A stretch of 35,253 bases of DNA, from positions 1 through 35,253 of the forward strand of contig JAFSTK010000110.1 in assembly GCA_017450535.1 (NCBI GenBank), given 5' to 3'. Shown here piece by piece: positions 1 through 8,069 of this stretch. This stretch comes from Treponema sp. Lineage in GTDB: Bacteria; Spirochaetota; Spirochaetia; Treponematales; Treponemataceae. Position numbers and translations under genes: made by a program. Within the stretch, counting starts at the first letter, position 1; every line of letters begins with the position of its first letter. The notes beneath the pieces were generated by a model that was not told the origin of the DNA, searched no databases, and saw only the letters and a program-made list of their open reading frames with translations.

Positions 1-112
1 ACAGAATATTTTTTCACTTTTTTTCTGAAAAATTAGCCTAAAATGCAAGTTCATTGCCTATATATATACGTAGGGCAAAAGAAAAAAAACATCGCTCTAC
101 GAAGAGGTTTAA

Positions 113-1081
113 ATGAAAAACAGTTTTACCAAAACAAGCCCGCACCTGCGCTACCAAATCATCATCGACGAGGAAGTGAAAGAACAGGCTGCGGAAGCCG
201 TCGCGCAAGGAAGGACGCTGAACCTAAAAAACGACATCGTGTTCAAATCGTTCTTCTCCAAGGACTGCCCGGAGTCCGCCTACTGCCGAAAGAAGATGCT
301 CTCAGCCGTCATCGGCAGAACCGTCAGCGAGACCACCGTACTGAACCCTGAGCTCCTTCCTACTCGTCTCGACGGCAAGTTTCCCCGTCTGGACATTCAC
401 TGCAAACTGGATGACGGAAGCGAGGTTGACGTGGAGCTCCAGAGCTCCATGTACAAGGACGACCAGATAAAACGCTCCGTCTACTACGCCGCCACCCTCA
501 CCCACAACGCGCTTTCATCGGGCGAGCCGTACGCGTTCCTGCCCCACATCTACCAGATAATGTTCATGGACTTCACCGTGACGAAGGACGAACGCCTGCA
601 CCACTCTTATATCTTCAAGGAAAGGAAGGACCACACCGAGCTGACAGACATCGTGCAGATACATTACGTGGAGTTGTCAAAAATCGCCGATATTCTCAAA
701 AAACAGAGCGAAGAGTTGTCAGAAGTGGAATTCTGGAGTATGCTTATAATGTCAGCCGAGCAGCCTAAAGCGCGTTCTCTGCTCAAAAAGCTCGCTGACC
801 GGCAGGAGGAAATGGACATGGCACAAGCATTACTGAACACGATGAGTCGCGACCAGCAGGAATGGGAGAACCAGTTCGGCTATGAACGCTTTGTCCACGA
901 CTGCATCTCCAGAGAAAAATATGCCTTCACCCAAGGCGAACAACGAGGAATACAGCAAGGCATGCAACAAGGCGAACGCAACGCGCGGCTTGAAACTGCA
1001 CAAAACCTTATGCGTTTAGGAATCAGCACAGACATTATTATGCAAGCAACCGGCATCGAGGAAGCCGAACTACATGTATGA
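113..1081 (+). CDS. Rpn family recombination-promoting nuclease / putative transposase (PD-(D/E)XK)
   Basis: The 322-residue protein has the layout of the Rpn/TIGR01784 family: an N-terminal part ending in a PD-(D/E)XK nuclease core, then a helical C-terminus rich in Gln and Glu. The core is visible as Asp94 in LDIH, followed by Glu108-Leu-Gln110 after the DDGSEVDV strand. Rpn proteins are DNA endonucleases linked to RecA-independent recombination and are often present in many variable copies; some act in phage defence. The C-terminal GEQRGIQQGMQQGE stretch is a typical low-complexity linker of the family. The ATG at 113 has GAGG at 102-106. The gene stands alone, and a broken partial copy starts directly after its stop codon. 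Function is assigned by family; the target is unknown. Confidence 0.88.
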   Translation: MKNSFTKTSPHLRYQIIIDEEVKEQAAEAVAQGRTLNLKNDIVFKSFFSKDCPESAYCRKKMLSAVIGRTVSETTVLNPELLPTRLDGKFPRLDIHCKLDDGSEVDVELQSSMYKDDQIKRSVYYAATLTHNALSSGEPYAFLPHIYQIMFMDFTVTKDERLHHSYIFKERKDHTELTDIVQIHYVELSKIADILKKQSEELSEVEFWSMLIMSAEQPKARSLLKKLADRQEEMDMAQALLNTMSRDQQEWENQFGYERFVHDCISREKYAFTQGEQRGIQQGMQQGERNARLETAQNLMRLGISTDIIMQATGIEEAELHV

Positions 1082-1119
1082 CACTTTGCTCAAGAGCCTC
1101 GCCGGCAGACAGGAGGATA

Positions 1120-1152
1120 CACCATCCATGGTGCGCCGCTAACGCGGAGTTT
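1120..1152. repeat. Short hairpin insertion inside the Rpn remnant
   Basis: The inserted segment holds a perfect 6-bp hairpin (CACCAT-CC-ATGGTG, 1120-1133), followed by CCGC/GCGG pairing (1136-1147). The intact neighbouring copy has nothing here. AGG flanks the insertion on both sides, possibly a small target duplication. Confidence 0.45.
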
Positions 1153-1200
1153 ATAAGGAAATGGACATGGCACAAGCACTCTTAAACACGATGAGCCACG

Positions 1201-1281
1201 ATTAAAAATTACATCCTGTAATTTTTAATCTACGAGAAACTGCGTTTCTCGCTCACTTTTCAAGGCGCGTCCATGCGCCTT
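1201..1281. repeat. Cluster of three hairpins replacing the Rpn linker
   Basis: Three consecutive perfect hairpins are visible. The first has 13-bp arms (1201-1213 with 1217-1229, loop TCC), the second 8-bp arms (1233-1240 with 1244-1251, loop TGC), and the third 7-bp arms (1262-1268 with 1275-1281, loop GTCCAT). Between the second and third lies CTCGCTCACTTTTCA, close to the CTCGCTTTTCA that precedes the GTCC-loop hairpins at the window end. This suggests one dispersed repeat family. Confidence 0.6.
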
Positions 1282-1461
1282 CATATCTTTTCAGGCAAGG
1301 CTACGAACGCTTTGTCCATGACTGCGTCTCACGGGAGAAGTACGCGTACTCTCAGGGCGAACAACGTGGAATGCAACAGGGCGAGCGTAAGCGTGCACTG
1401 GAAGATGCGAGGCGTATGCTGGAAGAGGGCGTTTCTCAGGAAATCGCCATCCCCGCGTCAT

Positions 1462-1602
1462 CTACACCGGAAGCACAATCCCGCTCTTCACGTCTGCATT
1501 ATTCCTCGTGATAATCGAACAGTGTACTTCCTTGTTTTGCGAAAGCGGCAAGACGTATACAGACGGCTTTTCCTTAGCGACGTTAGTCGCGTACCATGCC
1601 AT
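1462..1602 (-). pseudogene. Possible 46-residue gene remnant
   Basis: On the minus strand an open stretch encodes MAWYATNVAKEKPSVY and ends GIVLPV before TAG at 1464-1462. The frame remains open upstream of this ATG for several codons. GAGGAG touches the ATG, which is too close for a normal ribosome site. It overlaps the decayed Rpn region and has protein-like composition, but I recognise no family. It may be the 3' end of a lost gene, or chance. Confidence 0.2.
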
Positions 1603-1668
1603 CTCCTCAACACTTCGCTCCGCGTGACAAATTTCTAACAAATTTTTATTTGAAATTCCCGTCGATTT

Positions 1669-1698
1669 TTGTAACCGAAAGACCGGTTTTGATATTAT
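1669..1698 (+). promoter_or_regulatory. Probable promoter of the htrA-ABC exporter operon
   Basis: TTGTAA (1669-1674) and TATTAT (1693-1698) are separated by 18 bases, 59 bases before the htrA start. The -10 element is good and the -35 moderate. The stretch 1640-1756 otherwise holds only the leader and a GGAGG ribosome site at 1741-1745. Confidence 0.45.
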
Positions 1699-1756
1699 CT
1701 TTATAGAAGAAACGTGGAAAAACCACCAGAAATAAAATAGGGAGGCTTTTTAGGCT

Positions 1757-3262
1757 ATGAAAATTTGGACAAAAAGAATCTTGGCTATGGTCGCGGCGGG
1801 GGCGTTTGCGTTTGCCGCTGTTTCAATGTCTTGTGCAAAGACTAAAGTGGAGGGAACGGCAGACACCGCTTTTGCAGATACAACTCCGGCGGTCTCTATT
1901 CCTGCTGACAGCTTAAAAGTGATTGAGGCCTTGCAGAATTCATTCCGCTCAATCAGCGCAGGCGTTCTCCCGTCTGTCGTAGAAATTGATGTTACTGAAA
2001 AAAAAGAGGTAAAGGCATCCCCGTTTGATGAGTTGCCATTCTTCTTCTTTGGTTTCCCGAACCAGGACGAAAATGGACGTGGAAAAGGAAAGACACGTGA
2101 ATACGAGCAGAAGGGCTTGGGCTCCGGCGTTATCGTGCGCAGAACAGGCGACACCGTGTATGTGCTCACCAACAACCATGTTGCGGGTTCGGCTACTCAG
2201 ATTTCAGTCAAACTGAATGACGAACAGGAATTTGAAGGCAAACTGGTTGGCTCTGATGAGCGTCAGGACATCGCATTGGTTTCTTTTGAGGCGAAAAAAG
2301 ATTCAAACATTGTTGTGGCAACGCTTGGCGATTCAGACAAAGTGCAGACCGGCGACATCTGTTTGGCTATGGGCGCACCGCTTGGCTACAGTCAGTCTGT
2401 CACACAGGGCATTATCAGTGCTACAGGACGTAGCGGAGCTGGAATCGGCAATATGAATGACTTTATCCAGACCGATGCGGCTATCAATCAGGGTAACTCT
2501 GGCGGCGCGCTGGTAAATATCTATGGTGAAGTTATCGGCATCAACACATGGATTGCAAGTCAGTCTGGCGGAAGTCAGGGCTTGGGATTTGCGCTTCCGA
2601 TTAACAGCGTCAAGAGAGCGATTGAAGACTTTATCAACAAGGGCAAAATCACTTATGGCTGGCTTGGTGTCTCGTTGGTTGAAATCACACCTGAGTACAA
2701 AGAAGCGCTCGGTTTGAAGAATCAGGACGGCGCATTTGCCTCACAGGTGTTCATCGATTCTCCAGCGTACAAGGGTGGCATGCAGGCTGGCGACTTTGTG
2801 ATTGAATTGAACGGCAAAAAAGTGAAGAGTCAGTATGAATTCGTGCGTGAAGTGGGCTATCTCCCGGCAAATGAGACTGCTACCTTCAAAGTTATCCGCG
2901 GTGGTAAAGAACAGACTGTTTCCGTAAAGATTGAGGAGCGCACAAAAGAGACTTCAACTGACAACAGCAAACTCTGGCCTGGCTTTATCGCAAGTCCGCT
3001 CACTGACAAAGCGCGTGAACAGCTGAAGATTGACGACAAGAAAGTGAAGGGCGTGCTTGTTTCTAATGTGCTTGAAAAATCTCCGGCTGCGGCATTGCGT
3101 TTGCAGAATGGCGATATCATCACGGCGGTAAACGACAAGAAAGTGGCAAGTGTTTCAGAATTCTATGAGGCGCTTGACTTGACCAACGCAAAAGAAATCT
3201 GGTTCGATGTGTACAACGATGGTCACACGATTACAACCGGACACTACAAAATAGGCAATTGA
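1757..3262 (+). CDS. htrA: HtrA/DegP-family serine protease, lipoprotein
   Basis: This is an envelope protease and chaperone that degrades misfolded exported proteins. The 501-residue product starts with a signal peptide and a lipobox-like VSMSC, so Cys26 is probably lipidated. The trypsin-like domain carries the triad His141 (NNHV), Asp171 (RQDIALV) and Ser248 (QGNSGGAL). Two PDZ domains follow, roughly at residues 285-395 and 405-500. A Phe-rich loop (FFFFGF) near residue 95 resembles the LA loop that controls oligomer activity in DegP/DegQ. GGAGG at 1741 supports the ATG. The next gene starts within the stop codon, so htrA is probably co-expressed with the ABC exporter. A signal-peptidase-I form is possible, but the Cys context favours a lipoprotein. 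Confidence 0.95.
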   Translation: MKIWTKRILAMVAAGAFAFAAVSMSCAKTKVEGTADTAFADTTPAVSIPADSLKVIEALQNSFRSISAGVLPSVVEIDVTEKKEVKASPFDELPFFFFGFPNQDENGRGKGKTREYEQKGLGSGVIVRRTGDTVYVLTNNHVAGSATQISVKLNDEQEFEGKLVGSDERQDIALVSFEAKKDSNIVVATLGDSDKVQTGDICLAMGAPLGYSQSVTQGIISATGRSGAGIGNMNDFIQTDAAINQGNSGGALVNIYGEVIGINTWIASQSGGSQGLGFALPINSVKRAIEDFINKGKITYGWLGVSLVEITPEYKEALGLKNQDGAFASQVFIDSPAYKGGMQAGDFVIELNGKKVKSQYEFVREVGYLPANETATFKVIRGGKEQTVSVKIEERTKETSTDNSKLWPGFIASPLTDKAREQLKIDDKKVKGVLVSNVLEKSPAAALRLQNGDIITAVNDKKVASVSEFYEALDLTNAKEIWFDVYNDGHTITTGHYKIGN

Positions 3263-5088
3263 GACAATTTGCGCGCCCGTATCGGGTACTGATGATTTGT
3301 GCTCCACTTCTCATGGTAGGGGAGGTCGCTTGTGACCTCTTTTTGCCGTATCTCATGTCATTTATCGTAAACTACGGTATTTTGGGCATGGATATCAGTG
3401 GCGCAAACGGTTCCGCTTTTGTGGCGCGCATTATGCAAATGCTTTGGGGGTCTGGTCTCACTCGGCCGCGACTTATCGTTACATTGGGCGTGCTGATGCT
3501 CGTGATTACGCTGGTCGGCGGATTCTTTGGCGTGTTCTGTTCTTTTGTCACGCAAAAAGCGGCGCAGGGATTTGGACATGATTTACGGTGCGCCGCCTAC
3601 AAGAAAGTCATGTCGCTTTCTATCGAACAGACTGACGCTTTTACGACTGGCTCCCTTGTCACCCGATTGACCAACGACATTACGGTGGTGGTGGAATTTT
3701 TGCAGCAGTTGTTGCGCAGTTTTGTCCGACCGCCTATGTTTATGTTCGGCGGCATGGTCATGCTGTTTTCGTTACATGCAGGCTTCGGTATGATTGTGCT
3801 TGCGATTATTCCCTCGGTCGCCCTGCTGATTTATATCATCCTCAAAAAAGCGTTGCCGCTTTTCAAAGAATCCCAAAACCGCTTGGACACGATAAATCTG
3901 ATTGTGCAGGAAAATACGGGTGGCGCGCGAGTTATCAAAGCCTATGTCCGTGAAGACTACGAATACGACCGCTTTACCGAGGCGAACACGCAGTACAAAA
4001 ATGTGAACCTTGATGTGTTCAAGCTGATGGCGACGCTTCCGCCGATTATGCAGTTTATGATGAACTTTGCGGTGCTGCTCGTGATTTTTATCGGCTGTCG
4101 TGCTATCGGTCTGGGAAAGACCATGACGACGGGTGCGATTATGGCGGCGGTCACGTACACCACGCAGGCAGTCCGCTCGCTTATCATGGCAACAAATCTC
4201 TTGCAGTCCGTCACCCGCGCGCAAGTTTCTTCTGCCCGAATCAATGCGGTTTTGGAAACAGAGCCCGTCGTCGCAGACCCCGATGAGGTTGATACCGAAA
4301 CACCGCATGAAAGCGATTATGCCGTAGAATTTGACAATGTAAGTTTTGCCTATCCGCAGGCTTCGGGAAAACTGGTGCTGAAGAACATAACGCTGCGCAT
4401 AAAAAGGGGAGAGACTTTTGCGATTATCGGCTCCACTGGTTCTGGTAAATCGTCATTGGTCTCGCTGATTCCGCGCTTTTACGATGCGACGACTGGCAGA
4501 GTATGCGTGGACGGGAAAAATGTGCGCGACTACAAGCAAAGCGAGTTGCGCTCAAAACTTGGCTACGTGATGCAAAAAAGCGAATTGTTTTCTGCCAGCG
4601 CAAAAGAAAATATCACCTTTGCAAAAAACAATGCGACCGACCAAGAAATCAAGACGGCGGCACAGGCTGCGCAGGCTGACGAATTCCTGTCTGCCAAAAG
4701 CGATGGCTACGACACATTTATTGCGGAGCGCGGAAACTCGCTTTCTGGCGGACAAAAACAACGACTTTCCATTACGCGCGCGCTCGTGCGAAAGCCTGAC
4801 ATTCTCATTCTGGACGATGCCACCAGCGCGCTTGATTTAGCGACTGAAGCGAAATTCCATGCCGCGTTGCATGAACAGTATGCGGGCACAACGGTTATCA
4901 TGGTGGCGCAGCGCATTGCGAGCGTAAAGGCGGCGGACAGAATCGCTGTCATCGAAAACGACGGCACCTGCGCCTATTGCGCGCCCCACGAAGAATTGCT
5001 GCGATGTTCTGAAACGTATCGGGAAATTTATGACTCACAGATAAAAACAGGCGCGCTCATTGAGCGAAATCCTGAGGGGGCAGTGTAA
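3259..5088 (+). CDS. ABC exporter half-transporter A (degenerate ATPase site)
   Basis: A 609-residue fused permease-ATPase of the multidrug/lipid exporter type (ABCB-like). Six membrane segments occupy about residues 10-320. The ATPase domain shows Walker A GSTGSGKSS (391-399), signature LSGGQ (495-499) and Walker B ILILDD (515-520). Two catalytic positions deviate: Asp520 replaces the usual Glu, and the H-loop His is Gln551 (VAQR). This pattern is typical of the non-hydrolysing half of heterodimeric exporters. The start is TTG at 3259, overlapping the htrA stop; no ATG or GTG lies between the preceding in-frame stop and this codon, so coupling to htrA translation is likely. It ends on the ATG of the partner gene. 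The substrate cannot be read from the sequence. Confidence 0.92.
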   Translation: MRQFARPYRVLMICAPLLMVGEVACDLFLPYLMSFIVNYGILGMDISGANGSAFVARIMQMLWGSGLTRPRLIVTLGVLMLVITLVGGFFGVFCSFVTQKAAQGFGHDLRCAAYKKVMSLSIEQTDAFTTGSLVTRLTNDITVVVEFLQQLLRSFVRPPMFMFGGMVMLFSLHAGFGMIVLAIIPSVALLIYIILKKALPLFKESQNRLDTINLIVQENTGGARVIKAYVREDYEYDRFTEANTQYKNVNLDVFKLMATLPPIMQFMMNFAVLLVIFIGCRAIGLGKTMTTGAIMAAVTYTTQAVRSLIMATNLLQSVTRAQVSSARINAVLETEPVVADPDEVDTETPHESDYAVEFDNVSFAYPQASGKLVLKNITLRIKRGETFAIIGSTGSGKSSLVSLIPRFYDATTGRVCVDGKNVRDYKQSELRSKLGYVMQKSELFSASAKENITFAKNNATDQEIKTAAQAAQADEFLSAKSDGYDTFIAERGNSLSGGQKQRLSITRALVRKPDILILDDATSALDLATEAKFHAALHEQYAGTTVIMVAQRIASVKAADRIAVIENDGTCAYCAPHEELLRCSETYREIYDSQIKTGALIERNPEGAV

Positions 5089-6935
5089 TGGCAGGTCCCC
5101 AGATTCAGATGAACGGCAGAACTCCGGGCGCAGGTCCAGGCGCGCACATGGCGAACCGAATGCGCGGTGAAAAGCCAAAGAACCGTAAAAAAACATTGGC
5201 GCGACTTTTGGGCTATATCGGGAAAAACAAGCCGATTTTCTTTGCCCTGCTTTTGTGTATGCTTGTGGTGACTGCGGGAGAAATTTCTTCTCCGTTCTTA
5301 CAGCAAAAGGCGTTGGACACCATTTCCTTTGCTGACGGTCATCTTTCGGTACATATTGCCGCATGTTTCCGCTATCTGGGAATCCTTGCGGGCATTTTTG
5401 TGCTGATTGTGGCGATTTCCTATGTGCAGGGGCGGCTTGCGGCAAAACTTTCGCAGGAGACAATTTATCTTATCCGCCAGAACCTGTTTGCCAAGATTTC
5501 ACGGCTTCCCATTTCTTACACGGATTCGCACAAGCACGGCGATTTGATGAGCCGCATGACAAATGATGCGGACAATATCTCCACCGCAGTCTCTCAGTCG
5601 ATAGCGGCCTTGTTCTCTGCCGTGCTCACGCTGGCTGGCTCTCTTGCAATGATGTTCATGTACAGCGTGCGCATTACGCTGGTGGCAATGGTGACGATTC
5701 CCACGATTATGTTTGTCTCCACACGGCTTTCAAAATGGATGCGCAAATACTACGTGCGACAGCAGCAGCTTTTGGGCGAGATGAATGGCGAAGTGGAAGA
5801 AAAAGTGACCGCATACCGCACGCTTGTGGCATACAATCAGGAGCAGGCGGCCGTGGAGCGTTTTACAACCATTTCTGCGGAGCTTCGTCACAACAGCATT
5901 GTCTCCAAAGTGCTCGGCTCAATCGTCGGTCCGATAACCAATTTCTTGGGTAATCTCCAATATGTTCTGATTGCGGGAATCGGCGGATTTTTGATGCTGA
6001 GCGGAAAAGCCGCCATAACAGTCGGCACGATTCAAGCATTGCTTTTGTACTCAAAGAAACTGAATCATCCGGTGAACATGATTGCAGACCAGTATGCGAG
6101 CATTCTTTCTGCACTCGCTGGTGCTGAGCGAATCTTTGAAATACTCGACACAAATGATGAGATTGACGCAGGAAAAACACCGCTTGAATCCCCTGTGCGC
6201 GGAGAGATTTCTTTTGAGCACCTACGCTTTGGCTACACGGAAGAAAATCCGGTTCTTAAAGATTTCCATCTGCACGTTAAGCCGGGGCAAAAAATCGCGC
6301 TTGTCGGAGCAACGGGCAGCGGAAAGACCACGGTGGTCAATCTGCTCATGCGCTTTTACGAGCTGAACGGCGGAAGAATTTTGCTGGACGGCGCGGACAT
6401 CACTTCTGTGCCCAAAGGCGATTTGCGCAATGCGGTTTCGATTGTCTTACAGGACACGGTGCTTTTCAAAGACACTATCCGCAACAATATCGCCTTTGGA
6501 AAAGACCATGCGACCGATGAGCAGGTGCAGTCCGCCGCACGCACCGCCATGTGTGACCATTTTATCAGCCAGTTGCCAGACGGCTACGATACCGTGCTTT
6601 CTGAAAGCGGCTCCAATTTGAGTGAGGGACAGCGGCAGTTGCTTGCCATTGCGCGGGCGGTGCTTGCTCAGTCACCAGTGCTGATTTTGGACGAGGCCAC
6701 CAGCAACGTGGACACCCGCACGGAAATGCGTATCCAGACCGCCCTCACCAATCTGATGAAAAACCGCACTTCAATCGTCATCGCGCACCGTCTTTCCACC
6801 ATCCGCGACGCAGATGTGATTGTCGTATTGGCAAACGGCTCCATCGTTGAGACCGGCAACCACGAAACATTGCTCGCGCAAAGAGGCGAATATTTTAAGC
6901 TCTACAACCGCCAGTTCGCCGGCATCCGCACGTAA
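5088..6935 (+). CDS. ABC exporter half-transporter B (catalytic partner)
   Basis: The 615-residue partner of the preceding protein has the same permease-ATPase layout plus a hydrophilic N-terminal extension of about 35 Gly/Pro/Met/Arg-rich residues. Its ATPase domain shows Walker A GATGSGKTT (407-415), Walker B VLILDE with catalytic Glu536, and H-loop His567 (IAHR). The signature is LSEGQ (511-515) rather than LSGGQ. In a head-to-tail dimer that signature would complete the site built by the A subunit's altered Walker B and H-loop, so both deviations fall in one composite site. The 1-base overlap with the upstream stop supports tight co-translation. Export of a drug, lipid or peptide is inferred from the family only. 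Confidence 0.92.
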   Translation: MAGPQIQMNGRTPGAGPGAHMANRMRGEKPKNRKKTLARLLGYIGKNKPIFFALLLCMLVVTAGEISSPFLQQKALDTISFADGHLSVHIAACFRYLGILAGIFVLIVAISYVQGRLAAKLSQETIYLIRQNLFAKISRLPISYTDSHKHGDLMSRMTNDADNISTAVSQSIAALFSAVLTLAGSLAMMFMYSVRITLVAMVTIPTIMFVSTRLSKWMRKYYVRQQQLLGEMNGEVEEKVTAYRTLVAYNQEQAAVERFTTISAELRHNSIVSKVLGSIVGPITNFLGNLQYVLIAGIGGFLMLSGKAAITVGTIQALLLYSKKLNHPVNMIADQYASILSALAGAERIFEILDTNDEIDAGKTPLESPVRGEISFEHLRFGYTEENPVLKDFHLHVKPGQKIALVGATGSGKTTVVNLLMRFYELNGGRILLDGADITSVPKGDLRNAVSIVLQDTVLFKDTIRNNIAFGKDHATDEQVQSAARTAMCDHFISQLPDGYDTVLSESGSNLSEGQRQLLAIARAVLAQSPVLILDEATSNVDTRTEMRIQTALTNLMKNRTSIVIAHRLSTIRDADVIVVLANGSIVETGNHETLLAQRGEYFKLYNRQFAGIRT

Positions 6936-6949
6936 TGTAATGCTATGTC

Positions 6950-6978
6950 TTGAAAAAAGCTCGGATTTCCGCTATAGT
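6950..6978 (+). promoter_or_regulatory. Promoter of tRNA-Leu
   Basis: TTGAAA (6950-6955) and TATAGT (6973-6978) are spaced by 17 bases. The predicted start falls about five bases before the mature tRNA. Confidence 0.65.
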
Positions 6979-6989
6979 AATTTATATCC

Positions 6990-7077
6990 GCCGGGATGGT
7001 GGAATAGGTAGACACAAGGGACTTAAAATCCCTCGGAAGCGAAAACCTCCGTGCCGGTTCAATTCCGGTTCCCGGCA
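6990..7077 (+). tRNA. tRNA-Leu (anticodon UAA)
   Basis: The acceptor strands GCCGGGA (6990-6996) and TCCCGGC (7070-7076) pair perfectly, followed by discriminator A at 7077. The anticodon stem AGGGA/TCCCT encloses the loop CTTAAAA with anticodon TAA at 7024-7026. A long variable arm and GGTTCAATTCC T-arm identify a class II leucine tRNA. CCA is not encoded. Confidence 0.95.
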
Positions 7078-7121
7078 ATCCCCTGTTTTTGTAAAAAATG
7101 CAAAAGCAGGGGATTTTTTTT
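7078..7121 (+). terminator. Rho-independent terminator after tRNA-Leu
   Basis: ATCCCCTG (7078-7085) pairs with CAGGGGAT (7107-7114), with A/T-rich extension of the stem, and a run of T follows to 7121. It directly abuts the tRNA. Confidence 0.85.
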
Positions 7122-7223
7122 CGTTTTCGCTTTTCACTAAAAAACACATCAGTAGAAATCGCAAAAATCCGATATATATAATATAAAATTGCTACATTCT
7201 TCAAAAAAATTGGAGGTTTGTTT

Positions 7224-7943
7224 ATGGAAATTGTTTTTGTCACGCGAGAGCCTGATGTATGCTCCTTGTTTGTTTCGCGATTGGAAAATGCTGATGTTTC
7301 ATGTCGCATTCAGTCCGATTTTCTTACATTTTTCTTGCAGCTGCAAAAAGGAAAAATTTACGCTGATTTGCTTGTATGCGATTTTTGCGAGTTTCATCAT
7401 ATTATGCTTGATTTCCATAAGACGCTTTTGAGTCTGCATAAGCCGATGCCTGTTGTTTTTTACAATGATCCTTATCCGAATGCTGAAAACCGAGTGGGGT
7501 ATTGGATAAGTCAGAATGAACGTCTGTACCGGGGATGTGAATTCCACCAGTTTACGTCGGTCTTTCAGTCAATCAATATAATTATAGAAGACCCTGCGAT
7601 TCGTCCTCATATTTCGTTGCTTCGTCCGCCTATTCCGCTCTGTGATATGGCGGACAATTCTTTTTCAGGGGAGCAGTTTGATTTAAATTGGTTCCGTCTT
7701 CGCAATAAAATGCCGCCCGCAATTTTTTCGCTCTTTGAATATTTTTATGGAAATCTAAGCAAGGAAGTCACGATAAAAGCGATTTCTCGTCGGATGTCCG
7801 CCCCGTATTTTAAGAGTTCTGTTCAGAAAGCGTCAGTGTATTCATATGTGTCGCGTCTGAAAAAATACATAAAAACAGATAGTCCAGTAAAATTTAATAT
7901 AATACGGACTTCATACGGATGTTATAAAATGGTGCGTTGTTAG
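7224..7943 (+). CDS. Orphan response-regulator-like protein (receiver-like plus winged helix)
   Basis: The 239-residue protein is weakly similar in layout to OmpR-type regulators. The N-terminal half alternates hydrophobic strands and helices. ADLLVCDF places Asp53 where the phospho-acceptor of a receiver domain would be. However, the first strand (EIVFVTREP) lacks the usual acidic pair and the expected T/S after strand 4 reads YNDP. The C-terminal part (about 155-239) fits a winged-helix DNA-binding domain: VYSYVSRLKKYI resembles the recognition-helix HISRLRKKL type, and FNIIRTSYGCYKM the C-terminal hairpin. I chose the ATG at 7224 over a TTG two codons earlier because GGAGG ends 7 bases upstream. 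No histidine kinase is adjacent. A pseudo-receiver transcription factor is the best reading. Confidence 0.6.
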   Translation: MEIVFVTREPDVCSLFVSRLENADVSCRIQSDFLTFFLQLQKGKIYADLLVCDFCEFHHIMLDFHKTLLSLHKPMPVVFYNDPYPNAENRVGYWISQNERLYRGCEFHQFTSVFQSINIIIEDPAIRPHISLLRPPIPLCDMADNSFSGEQFDLNWFRLRNKMPPAIFSLFEYFYGNLSKEVTIKAISRRMSAPYFKSSVQKASVYSYVSRLKKYIKTDSPVKFNIIRTSYGCYKMVRC

Positions 7944-8005
7944 CTTTGTAATGCATGTTTGAATCCTGTAACACTTTTTCCGTTTGGTAGTTTATATATA
8001 TGTAA

Positions 8006-8034
8006 TGGACTTTGCGCAGTCTGTTTGATATACT
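8006..8034 (+). promoter_or_regulatory. Promoter of the lipoprotein-ttcA pair
   Basis: TGGACT (8006-8011) and TATACT (8029-8034) are separated by 17 bases, 36 bases before the lipoprotein ATG. Confidence 0.55.
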
Positions 8035-8069
8035 AAACCGCTATGCAGTCAAAATAGCAGGGAAATCTT

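Larger units (their letters stand above)
1086..1452 (+). pseudogene. Broken partial duplicate of the adjacent Rpn-type gene
   Basis: Three blocks repeat the 3' half of the intact gene: 1088-1117 resembles 781-810, 1157-1202 resembles 808-852, and 1299-1380 resembles 878-960. The reading continues to about 1452 with a family-like C-terminus (GERKRALEDARRMLEEG). Two foreign segments interrupt the blocks. About 40 bases lie between the first and second, and about 97 bases (1203-1298) replace the linker between the second and third. Both foreign segments consist largely of small hairpins. No continuous frame spans the blocks, so this is a decayed tandem copy. Confidence 0.75.

Noticed and set aside
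1273..1638. A 121-codon plus-strand open frame
   Set aside because: It begins in the hairpin cluster and crosses the Rpn remnant out of frame, with Arg/His/Cys-rich composition unlike a real protein.
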